Assembly (NCBI GenBank): GCA_964604675.1
Contig: CAZSAT010000028.1
Coordinates: 1 to 63,561 of the forward strand
Origin: CAZSAT01 sp964604675
Lineage (GTDB): Bacteria; Myxococcota_A; UBA796; CAJQPC01
Direction: 5' to 3'
DNA: 63,561 nt
Positions 42,618 through 50,807 of this stretch are shown here, piece after piece (position 1 is the stretch's first letter; every line of letters starts with the position of its first letter). A program made the position numbers and the translations under genes. The notes under the pieces are model-generated. The model made no database searches, was not told the origin of the DNA, and saw only the letters and a list, made by a program, of their open reading frames with translations.

Positions 42618-44963
42618 CTACTTGGCCGTGGACGCCCGCGCGAGCCAGGCGTCGGGGTCGTTCGACGGCACGAGCTTCTTCATCAGCCGCTGAAGGTTCT
42701 TCAGGTCGATGGGCTTGGGTACGACGAGGTTGTCGACCTGCTCGAGGAAGTGCCGGCTCTCGCTCGTGACCCCTCCGGCGGTCACGAAGACCAGGCGGTC
42801 CAGGAGCTCGGGCCGGTGCCGCCGGACCCACGCGTGCACGGCACGCCCGTCGACGCCGCGCATCATGAGGTCGCAGAGGATCACGTCGTAGTGCTCGTGC
42901 TCCAGGACAGCGAGCGCCTCCTCCCCGCTCTCGGCGAGCTCGACGTCCCAGCGCTTCTGGAGGCCGCGCTTCATCAGCTTCAACATCAACGGTTCGTCGT
43001 CGATGATCAGGACGCGCCCGAGCACACCCGTTTCGGTCTCTTCCACGGTGGTGTCGTCCATGGCGGCTCCTGCGGGTGTGCACGTGGGCAGGCGGATCCG
43101 GAAGCGTGAGCCCACCTCGGGGGAGCTCTCCACGTCGATGGTACCTCCTGCCGCCTCGATGTGGTGGCGGCAGATCGCCAGCCCCAGGCCGCTGCCCTTG
43201 CCGGCCGCCTTGGTGGTGAAGAAGGGGTCGAACAGGCGCGCCTGGACCTCCGCGGGGATGCCGTGCCCGTCGTCCTCGATCTCGAGCACGGCCTCGGAAG
43301 CGAGCTGGCGGAGGTGCACGCGGATGTGGCCGTCACGCCCCTCCATCGCGTGGGCGGCGTTGACGAGGAGGTTCAGCACGACCTGGACGAGGCGGCCTTC
43401 CGCAGCCTTCACCCATGGGCGTCCGAGCACCCGCGTCACGACCTCGGCGCGGTGGCGGGTCTCGTGGTTCGCGAGCTTCACGGCCATCTCGATCACACGG
43501 TCGACGGGCACCGGGTTCACCTCGTCGTCCACCCGCGCGAAGGCGCTGAGATCCCGCACGATCTCGCGGATGCGCTCGAAGCCGTAGTGAGCCTCCTCCA
43601 GCCTCTGGTCGGTGCGTTCCTCCGAGAGGGCCTCCCGCAGCCCGCGGGTGACGTCGTCGGCTTCGTCGGCGCCGAGTCGGTCGGCGAGGTGCGCGTGCAG
43701 CTCATCGAGCTGCCGGCGGAGGCCGGGCAGATCTTCGCGCAAGCCGTCCAAGGAGAGGCTCACGAAGCTCAGGGGGTTGTTGATCTCGTGAGCCACACCC
43801 GCGGCGACGGTGCCGAGGGTGGCCATGCGGTCGGCCTGCGCCAGCTGGGCCTGGAGGCGCTTCCGCTCGGTCACGTCCCGGGCGACCGTGAAGATGGCGG
43901 GTGCCTGGTCCCAGGAGAGCGCGATCGAGACGAGCTCGACCTCGGTCGCCTCGCCGTCGAGGCGCAACAGCGCCACTTCGATGGCCGGGGCCTCGGCGAT
44001 CTCGCCCAGTGCGAGGCGCCTCACGCGGTCCGCGATGCCGTCGACGTGCTCGTCGGCAACTCGCTCGAGCACGAGCGCACCGACCAGGTCGTCGCACTGC
44101 TCGGCACCGAGCAGGTCGCTCATGCGCTTGTTGACGTACACGAAGCGTCCCGCCCGGTGCACCGCGATGGCATCCGGGCTGCCAGCGACCAGCGCGCGGA
44201 ACCTCGCCTCCGACGCACGGAGTCCCTCCTCGCGGCGGGCTTGCTCGGTCACGTCGAGGTGGTGGCCTGCGAGTCGGCGCCCGTGCCGATCTTCGATCAC
44301 GCGCCCCCGCGTGCGCATCCGGCGGTGTCCGTTCTCGTCGTGCATGTCGTACTCACAGTCCAGGTGTTCGCTCAGGCCGGTCAGCGCCGTCTTGAGCGCC
44401 ATCTCCACTTCGCGGCGGTTCGCGCCGTCCACGGTCTCGAGCCAGGCGGGTCGAGGGTCGCTCCGTCCGTGTTCGAAGAGCGTTGCCGACACGCCGTGCC
44501 GCTTGAGCACCCGGTCGATCGAGGGGGTGGTGTCGCCGGCCACGAGGCCGAGGGAGGGGGCGCCGTCGACGCCGCGTCCCACCACCGACATCGCCAGGCG
44601 GACGCACCGTTCGCTGAGCTGCGCGTGCACCACGTCGCCGTCCTCGGCGAGCACCGTGTCGGCGAGCGCGGTGCGAATCGACGGCCGGTCCAGCGCTCCG
44701 ACCAGCTCGGTGAGTGCGAGGGTATCCATCTGGGCGAGCTGGCCCTCGGGGAGCTCGAACGCGGCGTTCGCAGCCGCGTTCGCCTCGACCACCCGGAGGT
44801 CCAGCAGGTCGACCAGGGCCAGGGGCTCCTCGGACACGCGCAAGAGCGCCGAGGTGGCCCCCTGGGGAAGCTGCCGGAAGCAGGCTGCCGTGGCGCGGAC
44901 CCGCTCCTCCAAGGGGTCGCCTGGGAGGGCCTTCAGCACGGAGGACTTGCGATGTGCGCGCAC
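42618..44963 (-). CDS. PAS-PAS hybrid histidine kinase with C-terminal receiver
   Basis: This 781-residue soluble protein contains an N-terminal PAS-like region (SEEPLALVDLLDLRVVEANA), a second PAS at about 240-370 (ARFRALVAGSPDAIAVHRAG, FVYVNKRMSDLLGAE), a dimerisation domain with GVAHEINNPLSFVSLSL, and an ATPase domain with VVLNLLVNAAHAMEG, EDDGHGIP, LFDPFFTTK and GSGLGLAICRHHIEA. A short linker leads to a receiver domain with VLIIDDEPLM, the phosphorylation Asp in DVILCDLMMRG, VFVTAGG and VVPKPID. No membrane segment is present, so it senses a cytoplasmic signal. A GTG start 6 nt after a TAGCCT box indicates a leaderless mRNA. Confidence 0.92.
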   Translation of the reverse strand: MRAHRKSSVLKALPGDPLEERVRATAACFRQLPQGATSALLRVSEEPLALVDLLDLRVVEANAAANAAFELPEGQLAQMDTLALTELVGALDRPSIRTALADTVLAEDGDVVHAQLSERCVRLAMSVVGRGVDGAPSLGLVAGDTTPSIDRVLKRHGVSATLFEHGRSDPRPAWLETVDGANRREVEMALKTALTGLSEHLDCEYDMHDENGHRRMRTRGRVIEDRHGRRLAGHHLDVTEQARREEGLRASEARFRALVAGSPDAIAVHRAGRFVYVNKRMSDLLGAEQCDDLVGALVLERVADEHVDGIADRVRRLALGEIAEAPAIEVALLRLDGEATEVELVSIALSWDQAPAIFTVARDVTERKRLQAQLAQADRMATLGTVAAGVAHEINNPLSFVSLSLDGLREDLPGLRRQLDELHAHLADRLGADEADDVTRGLREALSEERTDQRLEEAHYGFERIREIVRDLSAFARVDDEVNPVPVDRVIEMAVKLANHETRHRAEVVTRVLGRPWVKAAEGRLVQVVLNLLVNAAHAMEGRDGHIRVHLRQLASEAVLEIEDDGHGIPAEVQARLFDPFFTTKAAGKGSGLGLAICRHHIEAAGGTIDVESSPEVGSRFRIRLPTCTPAGAAMDDTTVEETETGVLGRVLIIDDEPLMLKLMKRGLQKRWDVELAESGEEALAVLEHEHYDVILCDLMMRGVDGRAVHAWVRRHRPELLDRLVFVTAGGVTSESRHFLEQVDNLVVPKPIDLKNLQRLMKKLVPSNDPDAWLARASTAK

Positions 44964-44969
44964 GATCAG

Positions 44970-44999
44970 AGGCTATGCCGCGTGTAATTGACATGTCAA
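44970..44999 (-). promoter_or_regulatory. promoter of the hybrid kinase with palindromic -35
   Basis: On the minus strand a perfect TTGACA (44999-44994) and TAGCCT (44975-44970) are spaced by 18 nt; the GTG begins 6 nt after the -10. TTGACATGTCAA (44988-44999) is a 12-bp perfect palindrome over the -35, a possible operator. Confidence 0.55.
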
Positions 45000-45037
45000 G
45001 ACCAGTCTGCCCTGTTCGGTAGGATCCACAACCGGAA

Positions 45038-45063
45038 AGAGCCGGCCCCGAAGGACCGGCTCT
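45038..45063 (-). terminator. intrinsic terminator of flagellin
   Basis: On the minus strand AGAGCCGGTCC and GGGCCGGCTCT form an 11-bp stem (one G-U) closed by a UUCG tetraloop, followed by TTTCC. It lies 24 nt after the flagellin stop. The U tract is short, but the stem is exceptionally stable. Confidence 0.8.
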
Positions 45064-45087
45064 CGCCGTGTGGAGTCGGTTCGCGCT

Positions 45088-45918
45088 CTACTGGATGAGC
45101 GCGAGCACGCCCTGGTTCAGCGAGTTGGCCTGCGAGAGGACCGAGAGGCCGGCCTGCTGCATGATCTGCAGCTTCGACATCTCCGCGGTCTCGTACGCGA
45201 AGTCGGCGTCGCGGATCTGGCTCTGGGCCGCCGCGATGTTCTCCGTGTACGTCTCGAGGTTGCCCAGCGCGCTGTCCAGACGGTTCGCCATCGCACCGTA
45301 GTCGCTGCGGTAGCTGTTGATGGTGTCGAGCGCGGTGTCGAGCGTCGCCAGGGCGGAGACGGCGCCACTCGCGGTGGACAGATCGATCGAGCCGGTGTCG
45401 ATGCCGACGACGGTCGAGCGCAGGTCACCCATGGTGAGGCTGATCTGGTCGGCCGCGGAGTCGGAGATGCCGACCTGCACGCCGATCTGCGTGTTGGTGC
45501 CTTCCACCAGCGTGACGCCGTTGAACTCCGTGACGGATGCGATGCGGTCGACTTCGTCGGCCAGCTGCAGGTACTCGTCCTGGATGTAGGCGCGCTCGTC
45601 GTCATCGAGCGTCTCGGACGCGGACTGGACGGCCAGCTCACGCATGCGCTTGATGATGTTTCCAACCTCGGCGGTGGCGCCTTCGGCCACCTGGACCAGG
45701 CTCAGACCGTCGTTCGTGTTCCGCATCGCCTGACGGGCGGACATCTCGCTCGCGTCGAGGTTCTCGGCGACGCCCAGTCCGGCTGCATCGTCCTTGGCCT
45801 GGCTGATGCGCAGACCGGAGCTGATGCGCTGGAACGAGCCAGCGAGACTGCGGCTGGTCTTGTTGAGGTTGTTGAGCGCGTTCATCGACGCGGTGTTGGT
45901 GTTGACGGTGAGAGCCAT
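45088..45918 (-). CDS. fliC: flagellin
   Basis: The 276-residue protein is a short flagellin that has the D0/D1 helices and a small D2. The N-terminus MALTVNTNTASMNALNNL and SFQRISSGLRISQAKDDAAG are the conserved D0-D1 region, and the C-terminus SQIRDADFAYETAEMSKLQ and VLSQANSLNQGVLALIQ is the matching helix. About 100 residues lie between them, against 200-300 in enterics. The ATG at 45918 matches the family; an upstream GTG at 45966 is out of family. There is no other flagellar gene in the window. The 5' region is AT-rich with an inverted repeat. Confidence 0.96.
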   Translation of the reverse strand: MALTVNTNTASMNALNNLNKTSRSLAGSFQRISSGLRISQAKDDAAGLGVAENLDASEMSARQAMRNTNDGLSLVQVAEGATAEVGNIIKRMRELAVQSASETLDDDERAYIQDEYLQLADEVDRIASVTEFNGVTLVEGTNTQIGVQVGISDSAADQISLTMGDLRSTVVGIDTGSIDLSTASGAVSALATLDTALDTINSYRSDYGAMANRLDSALGNLETYTENIAAAQSQIRDADFAYETAEMSKLQIMQQAGLSVLSQANSLNQGVLALIQ

Positions 45919-46054
45919 GATGGTGTCCGTGGTTGGGGGTTTCTGTTCGGGCTCACCAACCTTCACGGCACGGTTCGAGGATCGCGAGAGGGCTCGGACA
46001 CCACTTTTTTTTCGCCCTCAAACGGATGCTCCGCTGTCCGAACGCCGACGTGAC

Positions 46055-46076
46055 TCAAGTGATTTCAATGACTTGA
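46055..46076. promoter_or_regulatory. inverted repeat upstream of flagellin
   Basis: TCAAGT-N10-ACTTGA has perfect 6-bp arms in a locally AT-rich stretch 137-158 nt upstream of the flagellin ATG. It may be a regulator site for the flagellin promoter. No good sigma54 or sigma28 box could be placed. Confidence 0.35.
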
Positions 46077-46206
46077 TGTTTGTGCGGCCGAACGTGCCAG
46101 AGATCGCGCGCCGGACTTTTTTCGATCGCACCGTCAAGGTCCACTCGATCCTGCCGGGGGTCTGACCGCGGTGCGGACGAGCGCGTCCGGCGCTATCCTC
46201 GGGCCC

Positions 46207-48861
46207 ATGCTGTTCGTGCTGTGGACCGGGCTCTCCGGCTGTGAGGCCTTGCGCTGGGAGCCCACCCCGGCGGGGTCTTCCCTCGACACCGCTGGCGTGG
46301 TGTTGCCCGACACCGGCGAAGGCATCTGCCCGGAGTACCAGGGCGGTGGGGTGGTCACCTGGTACCGGGACGCCGACGAGGACGGCTGGGGTCGCGACGA
46401 CGACTGGGAGCTCTGCGACGTGCAACCCGGCGGGTTCGTCGCTCCGCGCACCCACGAGGGCGACTGGAGCTGGGACTGCGACGACGACGACCCTGAGATC
46501 CACCCCGAGGGGACCGAGACCTGCGACGACGGCCTCGATCAGGACTGCGACGGCCAGGACAGCTACGAGCGCACCTACTACTACGACGACGACGGCGACG
46601 GACACGTGGGGCAGGACGGCACCCGCGTGTGCGATCCCGGCGACGACGGGCGCGTCAGCCGCGGCGACGACTGCGACGACACGGACCCCGAGATCCACCC
46701 GTACGCCGACGAGGTCTGCGGGGACGGCGTCGATCAGGACTGTGACGGTGCGGACTACGAGGGCGAGCCCTGGTTCGCCGACGGGGACGTGGACGGATGG
46801 GGTGGCGAGAGCGCAGGGGAGGCCTGCGACCAGCCCACTGGCACTGTCGGCGTGTCCGGCGACTGCGACGATGGCCGTGCGGACGTGCACCCGGACGCCG
46901 AAGAGATCTGTGGTGACGGGCTCGACAACGACTGCGTCGGTGGTGACGACGCCGGGCCGACCTGGTACCCCGACGACGACGGCGACAGCTACGCCAGCCT
47001 GGCGTACGAGGACGCCATGCAGGCCTGCGAGCGCCCGGAGGGGTGGCTGAGCGGCGGTCGCGACGACTGCGACGACACCGACCCCGACGTGAACCCCGGT
47101 GTGCTCGAGGTCTGCGGGGACGGGGTCGACAACGACTGCGACGGCAGCTCGGACATGGGCGACGCATGGTTCGCCGACAGCGACGGCGACGGCTGGGGCG
47201 ACATCGACACGAGCGTGACCGCGTGCTCGGCGCCGAGCGGCTTCGTCGCCAACGACGAGGACTGCCTCGACACCGACGCCACCGTGAGCCCCGACGGCGT
47301 CGAGGTCTGCGGCGACGGCCTGGACAACGACTGCAACGACGGCGACGACGTGGGCGACACCTGGTACGCCGATGGTGACGGCGATGGCTTCGGCGGCTCG
47401 ACGTTCAGCACGGTCAGCTGCGACGCACCCTCGGGCTTCGTCGACAACCTGGACGACTGCGACGACCTCGATGCAGAAGTGAGCCCCGACGCGGTCGAGG
47501 TCTGTGGGGACGGGGTGGACAACGACTGCGACAACGCGGTGCTGTCGTGCGGGGTGTGGGCGTCGTTCTCGACCGGCGAGGCCGACGAGGCCTGGTACGG
47601 GGAGACCACCCTGGATGCCGCAGGCGGGGCGGTCGCGTCGGTCGGCGACGTGGACGGCGACGGTGTCGGCGAGCTCCTGGTCGGCGCCGAGCACGAAGAC
47701 AGCGGCGCGTATGGCGGCGGCGTGGCGTACCTGCTGGGGGCCGGAGACGCGTCGCTCTCCTCGGCGCGCGCGGTGTTGCCTGGTGAGGCCAGCAGCGATG
47801 GCGCTGGGGTGGCGCTTGCGGGTGGCGATCTCGATGGCGACGGGTGGCCCGATCTGGTCGTCGGGGCGGCCGGCCAGGACGAGGGCGCCACGAACGGTGG
47901 AGCGGCGTACGTGATCTGGGGGCCGGTCACGGGACAGGTGCTGCTCGCCGACGCGGATCTGGTGGTGCTCGGCGACGTGGAGGATGAGGAGCTGGGCGCC
48001 TGGATCGCGACCAGCGGGGACCAGGACGGCGACGGTGCCGACGAGCTGGGGGCCGGTGCGGCCTCGGCTGGCGCGGGCCGTGTGGTCCTGGTCGCCGGCG
48101 GTGCGTCGGGCGATGTCGAGGCCTCGGACGCGCTGGCGCGGCTGGACGGCGACGTCGACGGCGACGAGTTCGGTGCGGCGCTGGACGGGGGACGCGACGT
48201 CGACGGCGACGGGCTCGACGACTGGCTCGTCGGCGCCCCCGCGCAGGATGGCGGCGCCGGCGCTGCGCACCTCTTCCATGGCCCGGTGATCGGTGACGTC
48301 CACGCGCTCGACGCCTACGCGAGCTGGACCGTCGGAACGTCCGATCGGGTGGGTGAGAGCGTGGCGCTGGTGCCAGACAGCGACGGTGACGGTCTGGCCG
48401 ATGCGCTGATCGCCGCCCCCTCGGCCGATCCCACGTCGTTGCAGGCGGGCTCGGTCTACCTCGTGCTCGGCTCGGCGATGGGCGCGGTGGACCTCTCGGA
48501 TGCGGTGGCACGCATCGACGGCCCCAGTGGCACGGACTACCTCGGCCGGGTCCTCGGCAGCTGCGCGGACATCACGGGCGATGGGCTCGATGAGCTGGTG
48601 GTCGGGACCCAGAGCGGCTGGTCGTCGCAGGAGGGCATCGTCTACGTGCTGACCGAGGCGCCCGAGGGCACCGCCGAGGTCTCCGACATCGCCGCCGGGT
48701 CGCTCTATGGCGGATACTACGACCAGGTCGGCCCCTTCGGTTGCCCGGGAGACTGGAGCGGGGACGGGATCGGCGACATCGCGCTGGGCGCGCCCGGCGA
48801 CGACACCGACAGCACCACGGCGGGCGCTGTCTACCTGTTCTACGGGGGAGAGGGGCTGTAG
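46207..48861 (+). CDS. MopE-like Cys/Asp repeat and FG-GAP propeller lipoprotein (2)
   Basis: The 884-residue protein starts MLFVLWTGLSGC (Cys12); a GTG at 46171 would add 12 residues. A linker and a first Asp-rich loop (WYRDADEDGWGRDDD) lead to six MopE-type repeats (residues about 90-450), each ending in a form of EVCGDGVDNDCDG and separated by WYADGDGDGFG-like segments. Residues 455-884 hold FG-GAP blades (DVDGDGVGELLVGAEHE, DLDGDGWPDLVVGAAGQ, DVDGDGLDDWLVGAPAQ). Likely a surface metal-binding adhesin. TATCCT with TA 13 nt upstream and no Shine-Dalgarno suggests a leaderless start. Confidence 0.87.
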   Translation: MLFVLWTGLSGCEALRWEPTPAGSSLDTAGVVLPDTGEGICPEYQGGGVVTWYRDADEDGWGRDDDWELCDVQPGGFVAPRTHEGDWSWDCDDDDPEIHPEGTETCDDGLDQDCDGQDSYERTYYYDDDGDGHVGQDGTRVCDPGDDGRVSRGDDCDDTDPEIHPYADEVCGDGVDQDCDGADYEGEPWFADGDVDGWGGESAGEACDQPTGTVGVSGDCDDGRADVHPDAEEICGDGLDNDCVGGDDAGPTWYPDDDGDSYASLAYEDAMQACERPEGWLSGGRDDCDDTDPDVNPGVLEVCGDGVDNDCDGSSDMGDAWFADSDGDGWGDIDTSVTACSAPSGFVANDEDCLDTDATVSPDGVEVCGDGLDNDCNDGDDVGDTWYADGDGDGFGGSTFSTVSCDAPSGFVDNLDDCDDLDAEVSPDAVEVCGDGVDNDCDNAVLSCGVWASFSTGEADEAWYGETTLDAAGGAVASVGDVDGDGVGELLVGAEHEDSGAYGGGVAYLLGAGDASLSSARAVLPGEASSDGAGVALAGGDLDGDGWPDLVVGAAGQDEGATNGGAAYVIWGPVTGQVLLADADLVVLGDVEDEELGAWIATSGDQDGDGADELGAGAASAGAGRVVLVAGGASGDVEASDALARLDGDVDGDEFGAALDGGRDVDGDGLDDWLVGAPAQDGGAGAAHLFHGPVIGDVHALDAYASWTVGTSDRVGESVALVPDSDGDGLADALIAAPSADPTSLQAGSVYLVLGSAMGAVDLSDAVARIDGPSGTDYLGRVLGSCADITGDGLDELVVGTQSGWSSQEGIVYVLTEAPEGTAEVSDIAAGSLYGGYYDQVGPFGCPGDWSGDGIGDIALGAPGDDTDSTTAGAVYLFYGGEGL

Positions 48862-48889
48862 CGGCCGCGGCCGCGGTTAGGGGTTTCGC

Positions 48890-49303
48890 ATGAGCGAGCT
48901 GGACCTGGCCATCGACCACCTCACCCTCTCGGTCGCCGACCTGGAGCGGGCGTCGGCGTTCTATGGAGCTGCGCTCGAGGCGATCGGGCTGTCGCTCGTG
49001 GGCGCCGTCCGTGCCGAGCAGTCGGGCACGGTCGGCTACTCGGGCTACGGGCGCGGCCGCAAGGGGTGCTTCTGGCTCGCGGAGTCCGGGCAGCAGACGC
49101 CCAGCACCCACGTGTGCTTCCGCGCCAGCAGCCGCGCCGCGGTGCGTGCCTTCCATGCCGCGGCCCTGGCCGCTGGCGGTCGCGACAACGGCGCCCCAGG
49201 CGTGCGGACCGACTACCACCCCGCGTACTACGCGGCCTTCGTGCTGGACCCCGAGGGGCACAACATCGAGGCCGTCACCTTCGAGGACGAGCAGCCCGGA
49301 TGA
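48890..49303 (+). CDS. glyoxalase/VOC-fold protein
   Basis: The 137-residue protein is a single VOC domain: AIDHLTLSVADLERASAFYG (His metal ligand), STHVCFRASSRAAVRAFH (second His) and AAFVLDPEGHNIEAVTFE (Glu ligand). Members are glyoxalases, fosfomycin-type resistance proteins or binding proteins; the metal residues are all present, so an enzyme is possible. TAGGGG has TA 12 nt before the ATG, and a GCGGCCGCGGCCGC palindrome lies just upstream at the end of the previous gene. The stop overlaps the next small ORF. Confidence 0.9.
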   Translation: MSELDLAIDHLTLSVADLERASAFYGAALEAIGLSLVGAVRAEQSGTVGYSGYGRGRKGCFWLAESGQQTPSTHVCFRASSRAAVRAFHAAALAAGGRDNGAPGVRTDYHPAYYAAFVLDPEGHNIEAVTFEDEQPG

Positions 49304-49419
49304 GCCGCGCGTCGATGCTCGGAGCGCTCGCGCTCGCGCTCGCGGCTGGCGTGGCTGGGTGGGCTGCGCCCGTCGTGAGCTGTGTCGTCCCGAGGTTGCG
49401 CCGGCACTACTCGATGTAG
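49300..49419 (+). CDS. putative 39-residue signal-anchored peptide
   Basis: The ATG overlaps the stop of the VOC gene (ATGA), as in many coupled genes of this window. The peptide has an Arg-bearing n-region (MSRASM), a hydrophobic stretch (LGALALALAAGVAGWAAPVV), one Cys and a basic tail (PRLRRHYSM). It overlaps the end of the convergent lipoprotein gene by 13 nt. It may be a small membrane protein or a chance frame. Confidence 0.4.
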   Translation: MSRASMLGALALALAAGVAGWAAPVVSCVVPRLRRHYSM

Positions 49420-50807
49420 CCCAGCGCCCTGAGCGCTTCCTCGACCTCCACGGCCACCGTCTCCCCGTCCGCGACGAAGGCGTCGGACGCTGCGGCTGCC
49501 AGCCGCGCGACGTCCTCGGGGCGATCCGCCGCCCGGTCGAGCAGCATGTCGCGGTCCGTGGCGAGATCGAAGAGCTGCAGCGTGCCGTCGTCGCCGAGCA
49601 CCAGCGCGAGATCGCCCTCCCGGTACAGCTTCCATCCGACGCCGAAGGCGCCGCTGTAGTGCGCGGAGCGGTAGGCGTCGACCCAGGCCTGGGCCTTGAT
49701 CGGGCCGTTGTCTGCGCCATCGAGGACCGGCACCAGCGAGCCCTCGGTGCGCCCCAGCCCCGCCAGCTCGACCAGCGTCGGCGCGATCTGGTGGGACCCC
49801 ACCGCGGTCTCCACCACCGAACCCGCCTCCAGCTCGCCCGGCCACGCCAACACCAGGGGCACGCGCAGCACCGGGTCGTACACCGTGCTGTGGTGGTTCA
49901 ACAGGCCCCGCTCCCCGAAGTACTCTGCGTGGTCCGAGGTCACGGCCACGATGCCCTCGGGGTGTGAGGCCGTCCACGCCGTCAGCAAGGCGTTCAGGTC
50001 CACGTCGGCCCTCAGCACCTCCCCGTCGTACACCTTCTCGATCCAGGCCAGGTGCTCCGGCGTGAGCTCGGCCACCTGGCCGGTCTCCGGGTTCCGACCT
50101 GCGGCCCCCAGCATCGGGATCGCGGCTGGCTGGACGGCGGGTGGAGGCCCCGGCACCAGCAGGTTCTCCAGGGCCCCGGGCGTGCCGACGCCGCGGATCC
50201 AGTCCGCGTCCTGCGCCGTCCACCACGGCGCCGGCTGCTCCCGGTAGGGCGTGTGGGGTGCCATGAGGTTCACGAAGAGGAACAGGGGCTCCGGCGACAC
50301 CATCGCGGAGCGCGCTGCTGCGACCACCTCTTCGTCGGTGCCTCCGAACACCTCACCGAAGCCGCGGGTCAGGCCGTAGTCGGGGCGGAGCAGCTGGTTG
50401 GCGTAGGCGGCGACGGTTCGGTAGCCGGCTTCGGCGAAGCGCTCGGCCACCGTCGGCAGGGATGGATCGATGCCCGCCACGTGCTTCGACGAGCCACTGT
50501 GCTCGGTTCCCCCAGCCGCGTGGTGGGCGCCGTGCACGTCGGGCGTGACGCCCGTGAAGAGGCTCGCGTGACCGGGCCAGGTCCAGCTGGCTGGGGAGGT
50601 CACATCGGCGAAGCGGATCCCGGCCGCCGCGAGGGCCTCGAGCTGAGGCGTGGTCCGGCGTTCGTGCCCGTAGGCCGAGGTGTGGTCGGCCCGCAGGGTG
50701 TCGATGACCACGAAGAGGACCGATGGGGGCGACGCTGCCGGCTCGGTCGGTGCGGGCCCCGGTCCTGAGGGGGAGCCGCCGGTGCAGCCAAAGAGCCAGA
50801 GCATCAC
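49407..50807 (-). CDS. sulfatase-family (alkaline phosphatase superfamily) lipoprotein with Thr nucleophile
   Basis: The 466-residue protein begins MMLWLFGC (GTG start, Cys8; the next ATG would make it Cys7). Metal and active-site residues are FVVIDTLRADH (Asp pair), SWTWPGHASLFTG and VTSDHAEYFGE (Asp, His). In true sulfatases the second motif is CxPxR with a Cys or Ser converted to formylglycine; here it reads TWPGH, so Thr would be the nucleophile, as in phosphoglycerol or phosphoethanolamine transferases of the superfamily. It likely acts on phosphate esters or phosphonate-like substrates at the surface. The GTG overlaps the stop of the Big2/CARDB gene upstream in the operon. Confidence 0.85.
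   Translation of the reverse strand: MMLWLFGCTGGSPSGPGPAPTEPAASPPSVLFVVIDTLRADHTSAYGHERRTTPQLEALAAAGIRFADVTSPASWTWPGHASLFTGVTPDVHGAHHAAGGTEHSGSSKHVAGIDPSLPTVAERFAEAGYRTVAAYANQLLRPDYGLTRGFGEVFGGTDEEVVAAARSAMVSPEPLFLFVNLMAPHTPYREQPAPWWTAQDADWIRGVGTPGALENLLVPGPPPAVQPAAIPMLGAAGRNPETGQVAELTPEHLAWIEKVYDGEVLRADVDLNALLTAWTASHPEGIVAVTSDHAEYFGERGLLNHHSTVYDPVLRVPLVLAWPGELEAGSVVETAVGSHQIAPTLVELAGLGRTEGSLVPVLDGADNGPIKAQAWVDAYRSAHYSGAFGVGWKLYREGDLALVLGDDGTLQLFDLATDRDMLLDRAADRPEDVARLAAAASDAFVADGETVAVEVEEALRALGYIE

Noticed and set aside
46083..46099. sigma54 promoter upstream of flagellin (TGGCACG...GC)
   Set aside because: The -24 GG and the nearest -12 GC are one base too far apart or too close; sigma54 spacing is strict.
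48861..48876. GCGGCCGCGGCCGC palindrome as a terminator
   Set aside because: It is a simple GC run of 14 bp without a loop or U tract; it may be chance in such DNA.
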